Assembly (NCBI GenBank): GCA_028694105.1
Contig: JAQUUC010000020.1
Location: forward strand, 1-51,005
Direction: 5' to 3'
DNA length: 51,005 bases
Origin: Hespellia sp.
GTDB taxonomy: Bacteria > Bacillota > Clostridia > Lachnospirales > Lachnospiraceae
A program made the translations under genes and the position numbers. Under the pieces are notes generated by a model, which made no database searches, was not told where the DNA came from, and saw only the letters and a program-made list of their open reading frames with translations. This document shows positions 39,829-49,470 of the stretch, piece after piece. Every line of letters starts with the position of its first letter. Within the stretch, counting starts at the first letter, position 1.

Positions 39829-41379
39829 TTATCTTCCTATCCAGATTCGTCTGAGCGGAGGAAGCTGTTTCGAAACATAACGTTCAAATTGCTTCAATAT
39901 CTCACGCATCTCATGCTGTTCCCGCTCTGATAACAGCCTTTCATTAAAACAGACCTCATCTGTATAGTGTATGAAACGGATATATGCCAGATACAGTTCT
40001 CTGCCGTATCGCTCCTGAATCTTGCCCTGATATGCATATGGTCTCCGTATATCTATTATTAGATTATCATATTTCAGCAGTTTTTCCAAGCGAATGCACT
40101 GGAAAGAGGTAAATTCCATCATATTCTTGGAATATAATCGCTTTTTCTTTTTGATTTTCAGATAGATTACCCAAAGGATGATTAGTATAAACGGAGCAGT
40201 TATAATCAGAGACAGATTCCATTTCTCTTTTCTGTTTGGACTGCCTGTTACTGTATCTTTCTCCTCTGCCTGCAGCGCAGCAGGTCCATTCTCTTCCTTT
40301 ACAGCATCAGTCGCGCCTGCAAAATAGGCAGGATCGGTTTCGAATGTTGCAAAACCGACACCATCTATATACACTTCCGCCCACTGATGTCTGTCCCGTC
40401 CGGTCACAATTTGTTTGGAACCGGGCTGTGTATATTCCACCCGGTAACCTTCCACGTAACGGGCCGGTATGTTGCAATACCGAAGTAAAAGAACCGCCTT
40501 CGTTGCATAAGCCTCCGAATTCAGGTCCTCTTCATTCTTAAGATATGATCTCACCGAATGAAGTACTTCCAATTGTGAAGTTCCGCCAACCATTTCCAGT
40601 GGTGCACGATCAAATGCTTTCCTCACATCGTCCGGAATGTTAAGGTAATACTGATAGACATAGGAGCGGTAAATCTCTTCGCATTTCTGTTCTTCTGCGG
40701 TCATTTGTTCCTCTGGGGCAAGCTCGTATTCGTCCCTTCCCTGCAGTCCAAGTGCTGTGAACTGATAGGTCTCATCTCCGCGAAAGGAAGCGGGAAGCAG
40801 TCTGTCCGGATCCAGCAGTTGATGGGAGTCCGATTGCATTTCCTCCAAGCCGACAGCTTCCGGAATATACATATATTTCCGAGAGAGGTTCCGGTTCTGA
40901 ATCGTTATTTCATTTGCTTCATATTCTGCACTCCGGATAGCTGATGCAATTTGATTTTGCGGATAAAAGTGATGTGCCGTCAGATATTCTATCATGCCAT
41001 CGTATGCTTTATCCGTCTCAGGCAGTGTTTCGCTCCACTTCGAATCCTGATATGCGACACCGACCCTCCCTCTCAGGTACAGTGTTGCAGCTTTCTCAGC
41101 ACGAAGACAAAGCATTCCACCCTCTGAATCCGCACCATAGCGAAGTCTCTCGATGGCCTGATGCAATTCGGTCCTGACAGACTCGACCAGTTTGTTCTTT
41201 TGGTAAAATGAACCGGTGAGCAGACAGAATGCAAAAACAAAACATGCCCCGAGCACAAGTCTTCGCACGGAATTTCCCGAAACATTTTTCTGCTTCACAC
41301 TATGAATCCAGCAGACAAATACAGAGATCATCATCAACATTGCAAGAATAATCCGAATGATCAGCATTGGTGATTTCAT
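39829..41379 (-). CDS. Membrane protein with transglutaminase-like domain, Cys replaced by Ser
   Basis: A 516-residue protein. Two N-terminal membrane spans (IRIILAMLMMISVFVCWI, LVLGACFVFAFCLLTGS) anchor an extracytoplasmic transglutaminase-like domain with LLLRYCNIPARYVEGYRVEYTQPG and GRDRHQWAEVYIDGVGFATFETDP. A third span (LSLIITAPFILIILWVIYL) and a cytoplasmic tail follow. The usual G-x-C nucleophile site reads L-N-S (Ser288), while His and Asp remain, so thiol chemistry is lost. It overlaps the LRR gene by ATGA. The role may be structural or ligand-binding at the cell surface. Confidence 0.85.
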   Translation of the reverse strand: MKSPMLIIRIILAMLMMISVFVCWIHSVKQKNVSGNSVRRLVLGACFVFAFCLLTGSFYQKNKLVESVRTELHQAIERLRYGADSEGGMLCLRAEKAATLYLRGRVGVAYQDSKWSETLPETDKAYDGMIEYLTAHHFYPQNQIASAIRSAEYEANEITIQNRNLSRKYMYIPEAVGLEEMQSDSHQLLDPDRLLPASFRGDETYQFTALGLQGRDEYELAPEEQMTAEEQKCEEIYRSYVYQYYLNIPDDVRKAFDRAPLEMVGGTSQLEVLHSVRSYLKNEEDLNSEAYATKAVLLLRYCNIPARYVEGYRVEYTQPGSKQIVTGRDRHQWAEVYIDGVGFATFETDPAYFAGATDAVKEENGPAALQAEEKDTVTGSPNRKEKWNLSLIITAPFILIILWVIYLKIKKKKRLYSKNMMEFTSFQCIRLEKLLKYDNLIIDIRRPYAYQGKIQERYGRELYLAYIRFIHYTDEVCFNERLLSEREQHEMREILKQFERYVSKQLPPLRRIWIGR

Positions 41380-42305
41380 TCTCCCACTCCTATAATCTGA
41401 ACAGCATAACCGGACAGCGCTGTTCGGTAATCATTTTCATACTTCTTTGGAACGCGAATGGTGAGACCGGCACCGGCATTCGGACCAAAGACATCTTTTC
41501 CAAATGTAACGTATACACTTCCCAGCAGGTCCAGCTGCACAAGGCTCGTATGATAGAATGCCGCATCCGAGATGGCTGTCACTGATTCCGGAACACTGAA
41601 ATTTCCGACCCTCGCCGGAGGAAAAGCGAGCAGTTCACTTTTAGATGCGCGATATACCACGCCATCTTCACTTGAAACACTGGGATTTTCATGATCTGTC
41701 TCCAGCCATTCCAGTGTCGGTAATCCTGCAAATGCACCCGCTTCAATCTCAGTTACACTGGATGGAATATAGATCTCCGTAATAGAGCCGGAGTAATCCA
41801 GAAATGCTCCGGAGCAGATGCCGATACAGCCCTCCGACGGAAGTGCCAGATATCCGTTGTCCACGCTTTGATCTCCATCGCGGAAATGTTCCAGCATCCC
41901 ATTTGCATTAATATCAAAGCCCGTTTTTTCTTCTTTTGGCAAAGTTGTCGGCGTCTCCACACTCCCGCTGTTTTCCGGCTTGGAAGTATCCGGATGTTCT
42001 GCCGGATACTTGAGATCTGGTATAATCTCTGTATTCACATTACTTTCAGATTTCAATATACTATCGGTCATGATTTTGTTCGTTCCGTTTACTATGTCTG
42101 TATGGTTCTGTTCAACCGCAGCTGCTGAGGCTGGTACTCCGGTCTCTTCTGAATCGGCCACTTCTTTTTCTTTCAGTGAAGCCTGCACTGCTGTTATATT
42201 ATCCGGATTGAATTGAATCTGTTCCAGTTTTCTTCCCGCAAGCCCAACAACGATAAAAAGAACAATTGTTGTAATTGCAATGATATAATCTGTATATTTC
42301 TTCAT
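41376..42305 (-). CDS. Membrane-anchored leucine-rich repeat (BspA-type) protein
   Basis: 309 residues from ATG at 42305 (MKKYTDYIIAITTIVLFIVVGLAG), with GAGG nine bases upstream. One N-terminal membrane span is followed by a low-complexity Glu/Ser/Thr/Pro linker and then BspA-type LRR_5 repeats: ITEIYIPSSVTEIEAGAFAG, NFSVPESVTAISDAAFYHT and LVQLDLLGSVYVTFGKDVFG. It is probably displayed on the outer face. It is the first gene after the terminator of the DUF2207 operon and is coupled to the transglutaminase-like gene. Confidence 0.88.
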   Translation of the reverse strand: MKKYTDYIIAITTIVLFIVVGLAGRKLEQIQFNPDNITAVQASLKEKEVADSEETGVPASAAAVEQNHTDIVNGTNKIMTDSILKSESNVNTEIIPDLKYPAEHPDTSKPENSGSVETPTTLPKEEKTGFDINANGMLEHFRDGDQSVDNGYLALPSEGCIGICSGAFLDYSGSITEIYIPSSVTEIEAGAFAGLPTLEWLETDHENPSVSSEDGVVYRASKSELLAFPPARVGNFSVPESVTAISDAAFYHTSLVQLDLLGSVYVTFGKDVFGPNAGAGLTIRVPKKYENDYRTALSGYAVQIIGVGE

Positions 42306-42330
42306 GGTTTCATTCCTCATCTGTATGAAA

Positions 42331-42365
42331 GTAAAACAGAGTGCTGCACACCTGCAACACCCCGT
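42331..42365 (-). terminator. Terminator after the DUF2207 gene
   Basis: On the minus strand a 13-bp stem (GTGTTGCA/TGCAGCAC core plus G-U-containing base) has a GGTG loop and ends in TTTTAC. It lies just after the DUF2207 stop and before the LRR gene start. Confidence 0.6.
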
Positions 42366-42375
42366 CTTAAATATA

Positions 42376-44358
42376 TTACCAGCTTCCGCCGCCTCCGCCG
42401 CCAAAGCCGCCTCCCGAAAAGCCACCTCCGCCGGAAAAACCGCCGCCTAATCCACTGCTTCCACTTGATGTGCTTGGCTTTGGAATCGTCAGAGTTGTAA
42501 CCGTATGACTCAGGCTTTGATTCATACAGCGGCTGAAAAGATAATAGTCAAAAAACGAATACTGTCTATATGGCTGATACCATTCCGGTGCTGCCAGTGA
42601 TAATCCTTTTAATTTTTCTGCAAATACATCAGAAAGCCCGAACACATATGCATATGGAATGATATGATAAAACCACTCCGGATTTCCTTGTGCAAGTTCA
42701 TTCATGCGGTCTAATTCTGCTGTCTCAATAAAGTCACGCAGTCCCGTCAGTCTTCCCATCCACTCTACGCACTGGGATGTTCTCTTTTTCATGAATCCGG
42801 TTAGAACCACCATAATAACTGTCATCACAACAACTACGGCCATAACCCAGATATAATTAAAAATCTCATGCTGCAGTACCCGCATCACATACATTCCCGC
42901 AAAAATTGCCGTAGAGATAAAACACATGGTCAGTGATGCCACCGCTTTTGCTCTTCTCTTTGCCGCACTCACCGCGTACCACTTGTCTATCGTATGCGCA
43001 AAGACAATCGTTCCAATCAAAAGAGCCAGCCATAAAACAAGCTGTAAAATCAGGCGTGCTGTGCTTGTCGCGGATAGTATGCTTGTATACAATATGAACC
43101 ATAACATCGGAAGTGTACATAATATCATAGAAATCACTCTTGCAAGCTTTGAGGTACCGGTATAAATCATATCTTTGTTGTCTTTTGTAAAGAACCGGTG
43201 CAGCTGATCTTTTGCCTTTGTAAGTGTACCTTCGAATTTATACTTCAGCTTATCAATACTTCGTTCCGTGGATTTTCCAAAAATTCCATGGAAGATTGTC
43301 TGCTGATAATTCGGCGCATCAAAAGGAAGCTCCTTTCTCTTATGAAGAACAAGACCTTCTCCCTCTGAAGTTTCCGACATCGTCAGATATCCCTGATCCG
43401 CCCAGTATATAATAAGTGAAATCAAATCCTTATCTTCGATAGAACCATCGATCACATATCCTACCGATGCACTGTCAAGATCTGCCGGCGGCTGATACTG
43501 AATTGATGGAATCATCTGCTCGTCTTTTCCAAAAAGCAAAAACAGAACAAGAATCAAAATAAAAATGAGGATTGCAGGTATCAGAAGTATAAATTCTGTG
43601 CCCTGCACCTGATGTACACCGACAAAATATCCAGCCTCCATCGGCGCATAGAATGTTATGCCTTCCCCGAGCTTTAATGCTTCATTCAGTGTTCCGGTAA
43701 GCGTATTGCCATCCCATGTGCAGGAAATCAGCTCTTCTGCATTCTTTTCTTCTCCGTATGCCCCATAATAAAATCGCAAAATATCATGGTTAAAATCTTT
43801 TGGGAACCGGATGGTAAAACTGCTCCCTGCCGGGATCTCATTCTGCCACTGTGTTGGAAATACGTTGTAATATGCAGTCTGATAATCTGTATTCTGAAAT
43901 GCAGGAGTAATCTTATAGGAAAGTGAGTACGAATTTTCTCCGTATGATGTCACATCCGCATCTCCCATTCGAAATACGGTATTGCCATTCTCTTCCTCTT
44001 CACTGACCGGTACACTGGATTGTAAAAGCTCCACCTCCGCTGTATAAGGTATCTTCTCGAACTCGTTTTTACCATTTAGAGACATCGCAATCCCTTTTTC
44101 GGGAATATAGCGATAGATTCCATGTCTGGGACTGGTGAAGTTCACACAAATTTCCTCATCCACCGTATACGACTGGTCTTCTCCAACTGTAATCTGGGTT
44201 TCCATATAGGTCGTCTGCATATTGTAATCTCTTGACACGGTGTTCTGGTCGCCACTTGCAAAAATGGACAGTCCTCCGCCCAGAGCCTCGAATATGCTTC
44301 CGCCAAAAATCATGACAATCCAGATCAATATCGGAAGCAGTCTTCTTTTTCGTTCCAT
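42376..44358 (-). CDS. DUF2207 membrane protein with Gly-rich tail
   Basis: A 660-residue protein. A signal/anchor span is followed by a beta-rich external domain: YNMQTTYMETQITVGEDQSYTVDEEICVNFTSPRHGIYRYIP is the DUF2207 start. Then come FILLIPAILIFILILVLFLLF, an internal cytoplasmic domain with LISLIIYWADQGYLTMSE, two or more further spans and a Gly-rich C-terminus of GGGFSGG units ending GGSW. Genes of this type recur beside lemA. The Gly-rich tail may interact with membranes or wall polymers. GAGGAATT precedes the ATG. The function is unknown. Confidence 0.9.
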   Translation of the reverse strand: MERKRRLLPILIWIVMIFGGSIFEALGGGLSIFASGDQNTVSRDYNMQTTYMETQITVGEDQSYTVDEEICVNFTSPRHGIYRYIPEKGIAMSLNGKNEFEKIPYTAEVELLQSSVPVSEEEENGNTVFRMGDADVTSYGENSYSLSYKITPAFQNTDYQTAYYNVFPTQWQNEIPAGSSFTIRFPKDFNHDILRFYYGAYGEEKNAEELISCTWDGNTLTGTLNEALKLGEGITFYAPMEAGYFVGVHQVQGTEFILLIPAILIFILILVLFLLFGKDEQMIPSIQYQPPADLDSASVGYVIDGSIEDKDLISLIIYWADQGYLTMSETSEGEGLVLHKRKELPFDAPNYQQTIFHGIFGKSTERSIDKLKYKFEGTLTKAKDQLHRFFTKDNKDMIYTGTSKLARVISMILCTLPMLWFILYTSILSATSTARLILQLVLWLALLIGTIVFAHTIDKWYAVSAAKRRAKAVASLTMCFISTAIFAGMYVMRVLQHEIFNYIWVMAVVVVMTVIMVVLTGFMKKRTSQCVEWMGRLTGLRDFIETAELDRMNELAQGNPEWFYHIIPYAYVFGLSDVFAEKLKGLSLAAPEWYQPYRQYSFFDYYLFSRCMNQSLSHTVTTLTIPKPSTSSGSSGLGGGFSGGGGFSGGGFGGGGGGSW

Positions 44359-44377
44359 AAATTCCTCACATTTCCGG

Positions 44378-44932
44378 CTAGAAAGACACCTTTACATTTT
44401 CTCTCTCTGCCGTATCATTCACTTCGTATAACGGTTTTCTCTTAAATCCGAAAATTCCGGCAATCAGATTGCCCGGAAACATCTCGATTCCCGTGTTGAA
44501 CTTGTTGATCACACCATTGTAATACCGTCTGGAACCTGCGATTTCTTCCTCAATACGGGACAACTGGTTCTGCAAATCAAGAAAGTTCTGGTTTGCTTTT
44601 AAGTCCGGATACGCTTCGGATACCGCAAACAAAGACTTTAATGTTCCGGACAGTATATTATCATTTGCAATCCGGTCCTCTGCTGTCGTCGAATTCATCG
44701 CAGCATTCCTGGCCGCAATGACGTTCTCGAGAGTTTCTGACTCATGTTTTGCATACCCTTTGACAGTCTCAACAAAATTCGGAATCAGATCATACCGCTT
44801 CTTCAGTGATACGTCCATCGCTGAAAATGCTTCCTCACATTTGTTGCGAAGCTTCACAAATCCATTGTAGGAACTTACCAGCCAAGCTGCTATGATGACA
44901 ATAATTACTAAAATTATAATACCTGCTACCAT
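44378..44932 (-). CDS. lemA: LemA family protein
   Basis: A 184-residue protein starting MVAGIIILVIIVIIAAWLVSSYNGFV; GGAGGTGTGGATC precedes this ATG. One membrane span is followed by the LemA helical domain: LRNKCEEAFSAMDVSLKKRYDLIPNFVETVKGYAKHE and IAARNAAMN, then RRYYNGVINKFNTGIEMFPGNLIAGIFGF. The function is unknown; it is commonly encoded with DUF2207/TPM proteins, as here. It lies 38 bp after purB and may be read from the purine operon in part. Confidence 0.93.
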   Translation of the reverse strand: MVAGIIILVIIVIIAAWLVSSYNGFVKLRNKCEEAFSAMDVSLKKRYDLIPNFVETVKGYAKHESETLENVIAARNAAMNSTTAEDRIANDNILSGTLKSLFAVSEAYPDLKANQNFLDLQNQLSRIEEEIAGSRRYYNGVINKFNTGIEMFPGNLIAGIFGFKRKPLYEVNDTAERENVKVSF

Positions 44933-44970
44933 GATCCACACCTCCGTGGGAATAATATCCCGGTTCAATT

Positions 44971-46407
44971 TTAAACGTTGATTTCAGCTTTCATACCAAG
45001 CAGTTCTTTATTTTCTTCCAGCATCGGTCCTACGACATTCTTAAGGAACGCATCCACCTGTACCTCTGCTCTTCCTGTGTATTTCGCCGGATCCATTGTC
45101 TTTTGCAATTCTTCTAATGACATATTAAATGCAGGGTCAGCCGCAATCAGCTCAAGGAGATTATTATCCAGACCCTTTTCTTTTACATTTTTTCCTGCTT
45201 CCATGGAAAGTTCACGAATGCGCTCATGGAGCTCCTGTCTGTCGCCACCGGCTTTCACCGCATCCATCATAATATTCTCTGTTGCCATGAACGGAAGTTC
45301 TGAGCGAAGACGTTTCTCAATAACCTTCGGATATACAACCAGTCCGTCTACCACATTCAGGCAAAGGTCTAAAATACCGTCAATTGCAAGGAAACCTTCC
45401 GGAACGGAGAGACGCTTGTTGGCCGAATCGTCCAAAGTTCTCTCAAACCACTGCGTTGCAGATGTGATTGCAGGATTCAGTGCGTCTACCATCACATAAC
45501 GGGAAAGTGATGCAATTCTCTCACTTCTCATTGGATTTCTCTTATATGCCATCGCAGAAGAACCAATCTGTGATTTTTCAAATGGTTCTTCGACTTCTTT
45601 TAAATGCTGAAGCAGACGGATATCATTTGAAAATTTGTGTGCACTTGCCGCAATCCCCGCAAGAACATTGACAACTCTTGTATCTACTTTTCTGGAATAG
45701 GTCTGTCCGGACACCGGATAGCATTCTTTAAATCCCATCTTCTGTGCGATCATCGGATCGATCTTATCAATTGTTTCCTGATCTCCGTCAAATAATTCAA
45801 GGAAGCTTGCCTGTGTTCCGGTCGTTCCTTTCGATCCTAATAACTTCAGGCTGCCAAGGACATAATTTACATCCTCTAAATCCAGCATAAATTCCTGCAT
45901 CCAGAGAGTCGCTCTCTTCCCTACCGTAGTCGGCTGTGCCGGCTGGAAATGTGTGAACGCAAGGGTTGGAAGTGCTTTGTTGGAATCAGCAAATTTCGCC
46001 AGCTCATCGATGACATTCACTAATTTTTTCTTTACCAGCGTCAGAGCCTCTGCCATCACGATCATATCTGTATTATCACCTACATAGCAGGAAGTTGCTC
46101 CAAGATGGATGATTCCCTTTGCTTTCGGGCACTGCACGCCATATGCATATACATGCGACATAACATCATGACGAACCTGTTTTTCACGCTCTTTTGCAAC
46201 ATCATAATTGATATCATCTGCGTGTTCCTTTAACTCATCAATCTGCTCCTGTGTGATATTCAATCCTAATTCTTTTTCAGTCTCTGCAAGTGCAATCCAG
46301 AGTTTTCTCCATGTGCGGAATTTCATATCCGGTGAGAAAATATACTGCATTTCTTTGCTTGCATATCGCTCAGAAAGCGGACTGACATATTTATCTGTAT
46401 TTGACAT
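44971..46407 (-). CDS. purB: Adenylosuccinate lyase
   Basis: A 478-residue fumarase/aspartase superfamily enzyme acting twice in purine synthesis (SAICAR to AICAR, adenylosuccinate to AMP). SPLSERYASKEMQYIFSPDMKFRTWRKLW is the N-terminus. HLGATSCYVGDNTD and FEKSQIGSSAMAYKRNPMRSERIASLSR (the signature loop with the catalytic Ser) are present. GATAGAGGAGAATAATT precedes the ATG. It is the third gene of purC-purF-purB. Confidence 0.96.
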   Translation of the reverse strand: MSNTDKYVSPLSERYASKEMQYIFSPDMKFRTWRKLWIALAETEKELGLNITQEQIDELKEHADDINYDVAKEREKQVRHDVMSHVYAYGVQCPKAKGIIHLGATSCYVGDNTDMIVMAEALTLVKKKLVNVIDELAKFADSNKALPTLAFTHFQPAQPTTVGKRATLWMQEFMLDLEDVNYVLGSLKLLGSKGTTGTQASFLELFDGDQETIDKIDPMIAQKMGFKECYPVSGQTYSRKVDTRVVNVLAGIAASAHKFSNDIRLLQHLKEVEEPFEKSQIGSSAMAYKRNPMRSERIASLSRYVMVDALNPAITSATQWFERTLDDSANKRLSVPEGFLAIDGILDLCLNVVDGLVVYPKVIEKRLRSELPFMATENIMMDAVKAGGDRQELHERIRELSMEAGKNVKEKGLDNNLLELIAADPAFNMSLEELQKTMDPAKYTGRAEVQVDAFLKNVVGPMLEENKELLGMKAEINV

Positions 46408-46457
46408 AATTATTCTCCTCTATCTTTTATCAAAAGGTAACAGCCGAACCGGCCACT

Positions 46458-47885
46458 CTACTCAAACGCATGACTGATATCCTCATTCGGCACTTCCATT
46501 GGATAATTGCCTGTAAAACATGAATCACAGTATTTCAAATCTCCAACCATGTTTTTCAATTTTTCAATTTCCATATAGCCGAGTGAATCAGCTCCAATCA
46601 TCTCCTGAATCTGCTGCGTTGTATGAGAATGTGCAATCAGCTGCTCATCCGATGGGACATCCGTACCAAAATAACATGGATACAAAAACGGAGGCGAACT
46701 GATCCTTACATGAACCTCTGTTGCTCCTGCCTTTTTGAGCATCTTGATGATATTTGCACAGGTAGTTCCACGCACGATGGAATCATCCACCATAACAATA
46801 CGTTTTCCTTTTACTACTTCTTCTATTACATTCAGTTTAATCTTAACGCTGGACTCTCTGGCACTCTGTGTTGGCTTGATGAATGTTCTTCCGACATAGC
46901 TGTTCTTATGAAATGCCATGCCATAAGGAATGCCCGACTGCTCCGAATATCCTTTTGCAGCAACTAACCCGGAATCAGGAACTCCCACGACAAGATCAGC
47001 TTCAACCGGATAAGACTCTGCAAGTGCTTTTCCGGCGATAATGCGGGAATGATATACGTTCACCTTATCGATGGTACTGTCTGTACGTGCAAAATAAATG
47101 TATTCAAAAATACATCTTGCCTGTTTTTCTGCCGGAATTGCCATACTCATATCCGATGAGATGCCATACTTCGTAAAGCTGACGATCTCTCCCGGCTCTA
47201 CATCACGCACAAATTCTCCGCCGACAGCCGCGATTGCGCAGCTCTCGGAAGCCAGAATATACATGTTGTCACGTTTGCCGATACAGAGCGGTTTCAGGCC
47301 GAACGGATCTCTTGCTCCAATCATTTTCCGCGGACTGCTGACAACAAGCGCATATGCACCTTTAATCTTCATCATAGCATTTTTGACTGCATCTTCTGCC
47401 TTGTTTACTTTCAGACGTTCTCTTGCAATGTGATATGCAATGACCTCTGAATCGATGGTTGTCTGAAAGATTGCGCCCGTATACTCCAGCTCTTTGCGGA
47501 GCTCAATCGCATTGACCAGATTGCCGTTATGCGCGATTGCAAGTGTACCTTTCACATAGTTGATAACAAGAGGCTGCGCATTCTCTGCACATGAGCCTCC
47601 GGCGGTTGAATATCTCACATGTCCAACGCCAAGGTTTCCTTTGAGTTTTGACAAAGTGTTTTCATCGAATACTTCATTAATCAGTCCCAGCCCCTTATGT
47701 GACAGAACCTTTCTCTGACCATACGTATCCGTGACTGCGATGCCGCAGCTTTCCTGTCCTCTGTGCTGCAGGGCAAACAATCCATAATATACCGAGGCAG
47801 CCACATCCTTGCCCGTCATATCATATGCACCAAATACACCACATTCTTCCCCTAATCCGGTTATTACTTTTTCAAAATCACTCAT
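46458..47885 (-). CDS. purF: Amidophosphoribosyltransferase
   Basis: A 475-residue enzyme that makes phosphoribosylamine, the first committed purine step. The N-terminal nucleophile is Cys15 after a short propeptide (GLGEECGVFGAYDM), as in the Bacillus-type enzyme. The glutaminase domain contains LQHRGQESCGIAV. The PRPP motif is KRIVMVDDSIVRGTT. The C-terminal YCDSCFTGNYP and further Cys residues fit the [4Fe-4S] site of Bacillus-type PurF. It lies between purC and purB. Confidence 0.96.
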   Translation of the reverse strand: MSDFEKVITGLGEECGVFGAYDMTGKDVAASVYYGLFALQHRGQESCGIAVTDTYGQRKVLSHKGLGLINEVFDENTLSKLKGNLGVGHVRYSTAGGSCAENAQPLVINYVKGTLAIAHNGNLVNAIELRKELEYTGAIFQTTIDSEVIAYHIARERLKVNKAEDAVKNAMMKIKGAYALVVSSPRKMIGARDPFGLKPLCIGKRDNMYILASESCAIAAVGGEFVRDVEPGEIVSFTKYGISSDMSMAIPAEKQARCIFEYIYFARTDSTIDKVNVYHSRIIAGKALAESYPVEADLVVGVPDSGLVAAKGYSEQSGIPYGMAFHKNSYVGRTFIKPTQSARESSVKIKLNVIEEVVKGKRIVMVDDSIVRGTTCANIIKMLKKAGATEVHVRISSPPFLYPCYFGTDVPSDEQLIAHSHTTQQIQEMIGADSLGYMEIEKLKNMVGDLKYCDSCFTGNYPMEVPNEDISHAFE

Positions 47886-47897
47886 TCATGATACTCC

Positions 47898-48608
47898 TTA
47901 TGCAAGACCCATTCTCTTAAATACTTCGTTGTAAGCATCTTCTACGTTGCCAAGGTCTCTGCGGAAACGGTCTTTGTCTAATTTTTCGTTCGTGTGAACA
48001 TCCCATAATCTGCAGGTATCCGGTGACACTTCATCTGCAAGGATGATAGTTCCGGTTGAATCCTTACCAAATTCAATCTTGAAATCAATCAGCTTCATGT
48101 CAGCCTGTAAGAAATATGCCTTCATGATCTCATTGATCTTCTTTGTGTAATTCTTGATTGTATCAATCTCTTCCTGTGTTGCAAGTCCAAGGGCCAGTGC
48201 ATAATCATCATTGATAAATGGATCGCCGAGAGCGTCGTCTTTATAGCTGAATTCAAGGATAGGACAAAGTAATTCTCTTCCCTCTTCAACTCCCATTCTC
48301 TTGGAAAAGCTTCCTGCCGCAACATTACGCACGATTACTTCCAGCGGTACGATTTTCACTTTTTTAACTGCGGTTTCTCTATCACTCAATTCTTCGATGA
48401 AATGTGTTGGAATTCCTTCTTTTTCAAACAATTTGAAAACATGATTTGTCATACGATTGTTGATAACACCTTTTCCGACGATTGTACCCTTTTTTTCACC
48501 GTTAAATGCTGTTGCATCATCTTTGTAATCTACGATTACAACATCCGGATCATCTGTTGCATATACTTTCTTTGCTTTTCCTTCGTAAAGTTGTTCTAAT
48601 TTTTTCAT
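47898..48608 (-). CDS. purC: Phosphoribosylaminoimidazole-succinocarboxamide synthase (SAICAR synthetase)
   Basis: A 236-residue ATP-dependent ligase. [35 protein letters not shown] is the N-terminal signature. [19 protein letters not shown] and [31 protein letters not shown] are the other family motifs. GGTGCAAACGT precedes the ATG. It is the first gene of the purine run, behind a promoter embedded in a long inverted repeat. Confidence 0.97.
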   Translation of the reverse strand: MKKLEQLYEGKAKKVYATDDPDVVIVDYKDDATAFNGEKKGTIVGKGVINNRMTNHVFKLFEKEGIPTHFIEELSDRETAVKKVKIVPLEVIVRNVAAGSFSKRMGVEEGRELLCPILEFSYKDDALGDPFINDDYALALGLATQEEIDTIKNYTKKINEIMKAYFLQADMKLIDFKIEFGKDSTGTIILADEVSPDTCRLWDVHTNEKLDKDRFRRDLGNVEDAYNEVFKRMGLA

Positions 48609-48682
48609 ACGTTTGCACCTGTCCTTTTCATCCTATTATTTTGCTTTCACAGCTCTCACTGCAACAAAAGCCTACTTTGTTA

Positions 48683-48711
48683 AGTATAATACAAGGCCAC
48701 TTGAAAAGCAA
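48683..48711 (-). promoter_or_regulatory. Promoter of the purC-purF-purB operon
   Basis: On the minus strand: -35 TTGCTT (48706-48711), 17-bp spacer, -10 TATACT (48683-48688). The spacer is one arm of the inverted repeat at 48688-48732. Confidence 0.6.
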
Positions 48712-48732
48712 GATTTCAAGTGGCCTTGTATT
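48688..48732. repeat. Perfect 19-bp inverted repeat between glnQ-like gene and purC
   Basis: Arms 48688-48706 and 48714-48732 (ACAAGGCCACTTGAAA core) match exactly around a seven-base loop. It lies past the amino-acid transporter genes and could terminate their transcript, although the T run is short. It also covers the purC promoter spacer and -35, so it may double as an operator. Confidence 0.75.
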
Positions 48733-48769
48733 ACATTTTATGCAATATGACTGATTACACATATTCTGA

Positions 48770-49459
48770 TTAATTTTCTTGCGATAATTTACCAAGAAAT
48801 TCTTTCATTCGCGTATGCTCGGAGCTAAATACCGCCTCCGGACTTCCCTGAACTGCTATGACACCCTTGTCCATAAAAATAATATGATCTGCGACATTCT
48901 TCGCGAAATTCATCTCATGCGTGACGATAACCATCGTCATATGCTCTGCCGCCAGATTTTTGATTACCTTTAAGATTTCCCCCGTGAGCTCCGGGTCCAG
49001 TGCCGAGGTCGGTTCGTCGAAAAACAGAATCTGAGGATTCATCGCAAGTGCCCTCGCGATGGAAACTCTCTGCTGCTGGCCTCCGGACAGCTGGTACGGA
49101 TATGCATTTTCTTTATCCTCCAGTCCCATTTTTTTCAGCAGCTCTTTCGCTTCTCTGTATACCACTTCTTTTTTTCTTTTCTGCACCTTGATTGGTGCGT
49201 CCGTGATATTCTTCATAACCGAATAATGTGGGAACAGATTGAAATTCTGAAAAACCAGCCCGAACTTTCCGGTATAATGAATCTCACCGGCATCCTGCGT
49301 CTCAAGATTCGTCGCACACCTCAGCAGTGTTGACTTGCCACTTCCAGACGGTCCGATGATTGCAAGGACCTCTCCTTCGTCAACAGTAAGAGAAATGTCC
49401 TTCAGCACTTCTACCCCATCAAAACTTTTTTTGATGTTTTTCATTTCTAATAAGCTCAT
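48770..49459 (-). CDS. Polar amino acid ABC transporter, ATP-binding protein
   Basis: A 229-residue ATPase with Walker A IGPSGSGKSTLLRC (about residues 34-47), the QLSGGQQQRVSIARALAMNP signature, Walker B ILFFDEPTSALDPEL and MVIVTHEMNFAKNVADHIIFMDKG, typical of GlnQ/ArtP-type importers. It is somewhat short (about 240 usual). It is the last gene of the importer operon, 11 bp after the permease. Confidence 0.94.
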   Translation of the reverse strand: MSLLEMKNIKKSFDGVEVLKDISLTVDEGEVLAIIGPSGSGKSTLLRCATNLETQDAGEIHYTGKFGLVFQNFNLFPHYSVMKNITDAPIKVQKRKKEVVYREAKELLKKMGLEDKENAYPYQLSGGQQQRVSIARALAMNPQILFFDEPTSALDPELTGEILKVIKNLAAEHMTMVIVTHEMNFAKNVADHIIFMDKGVIAVQGSPEAVFSSEHTRMKEFLGKLSQEN

Positions 49460-49470
49460 GACAACTCCTC

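Noticed and set aside
48609-48769. Purine riboswitch before purC.
   Set aside because: No guanine/adenine aptamer core pattern is visible; the region is taken up by the inverted repeat, promoter and a short leader.
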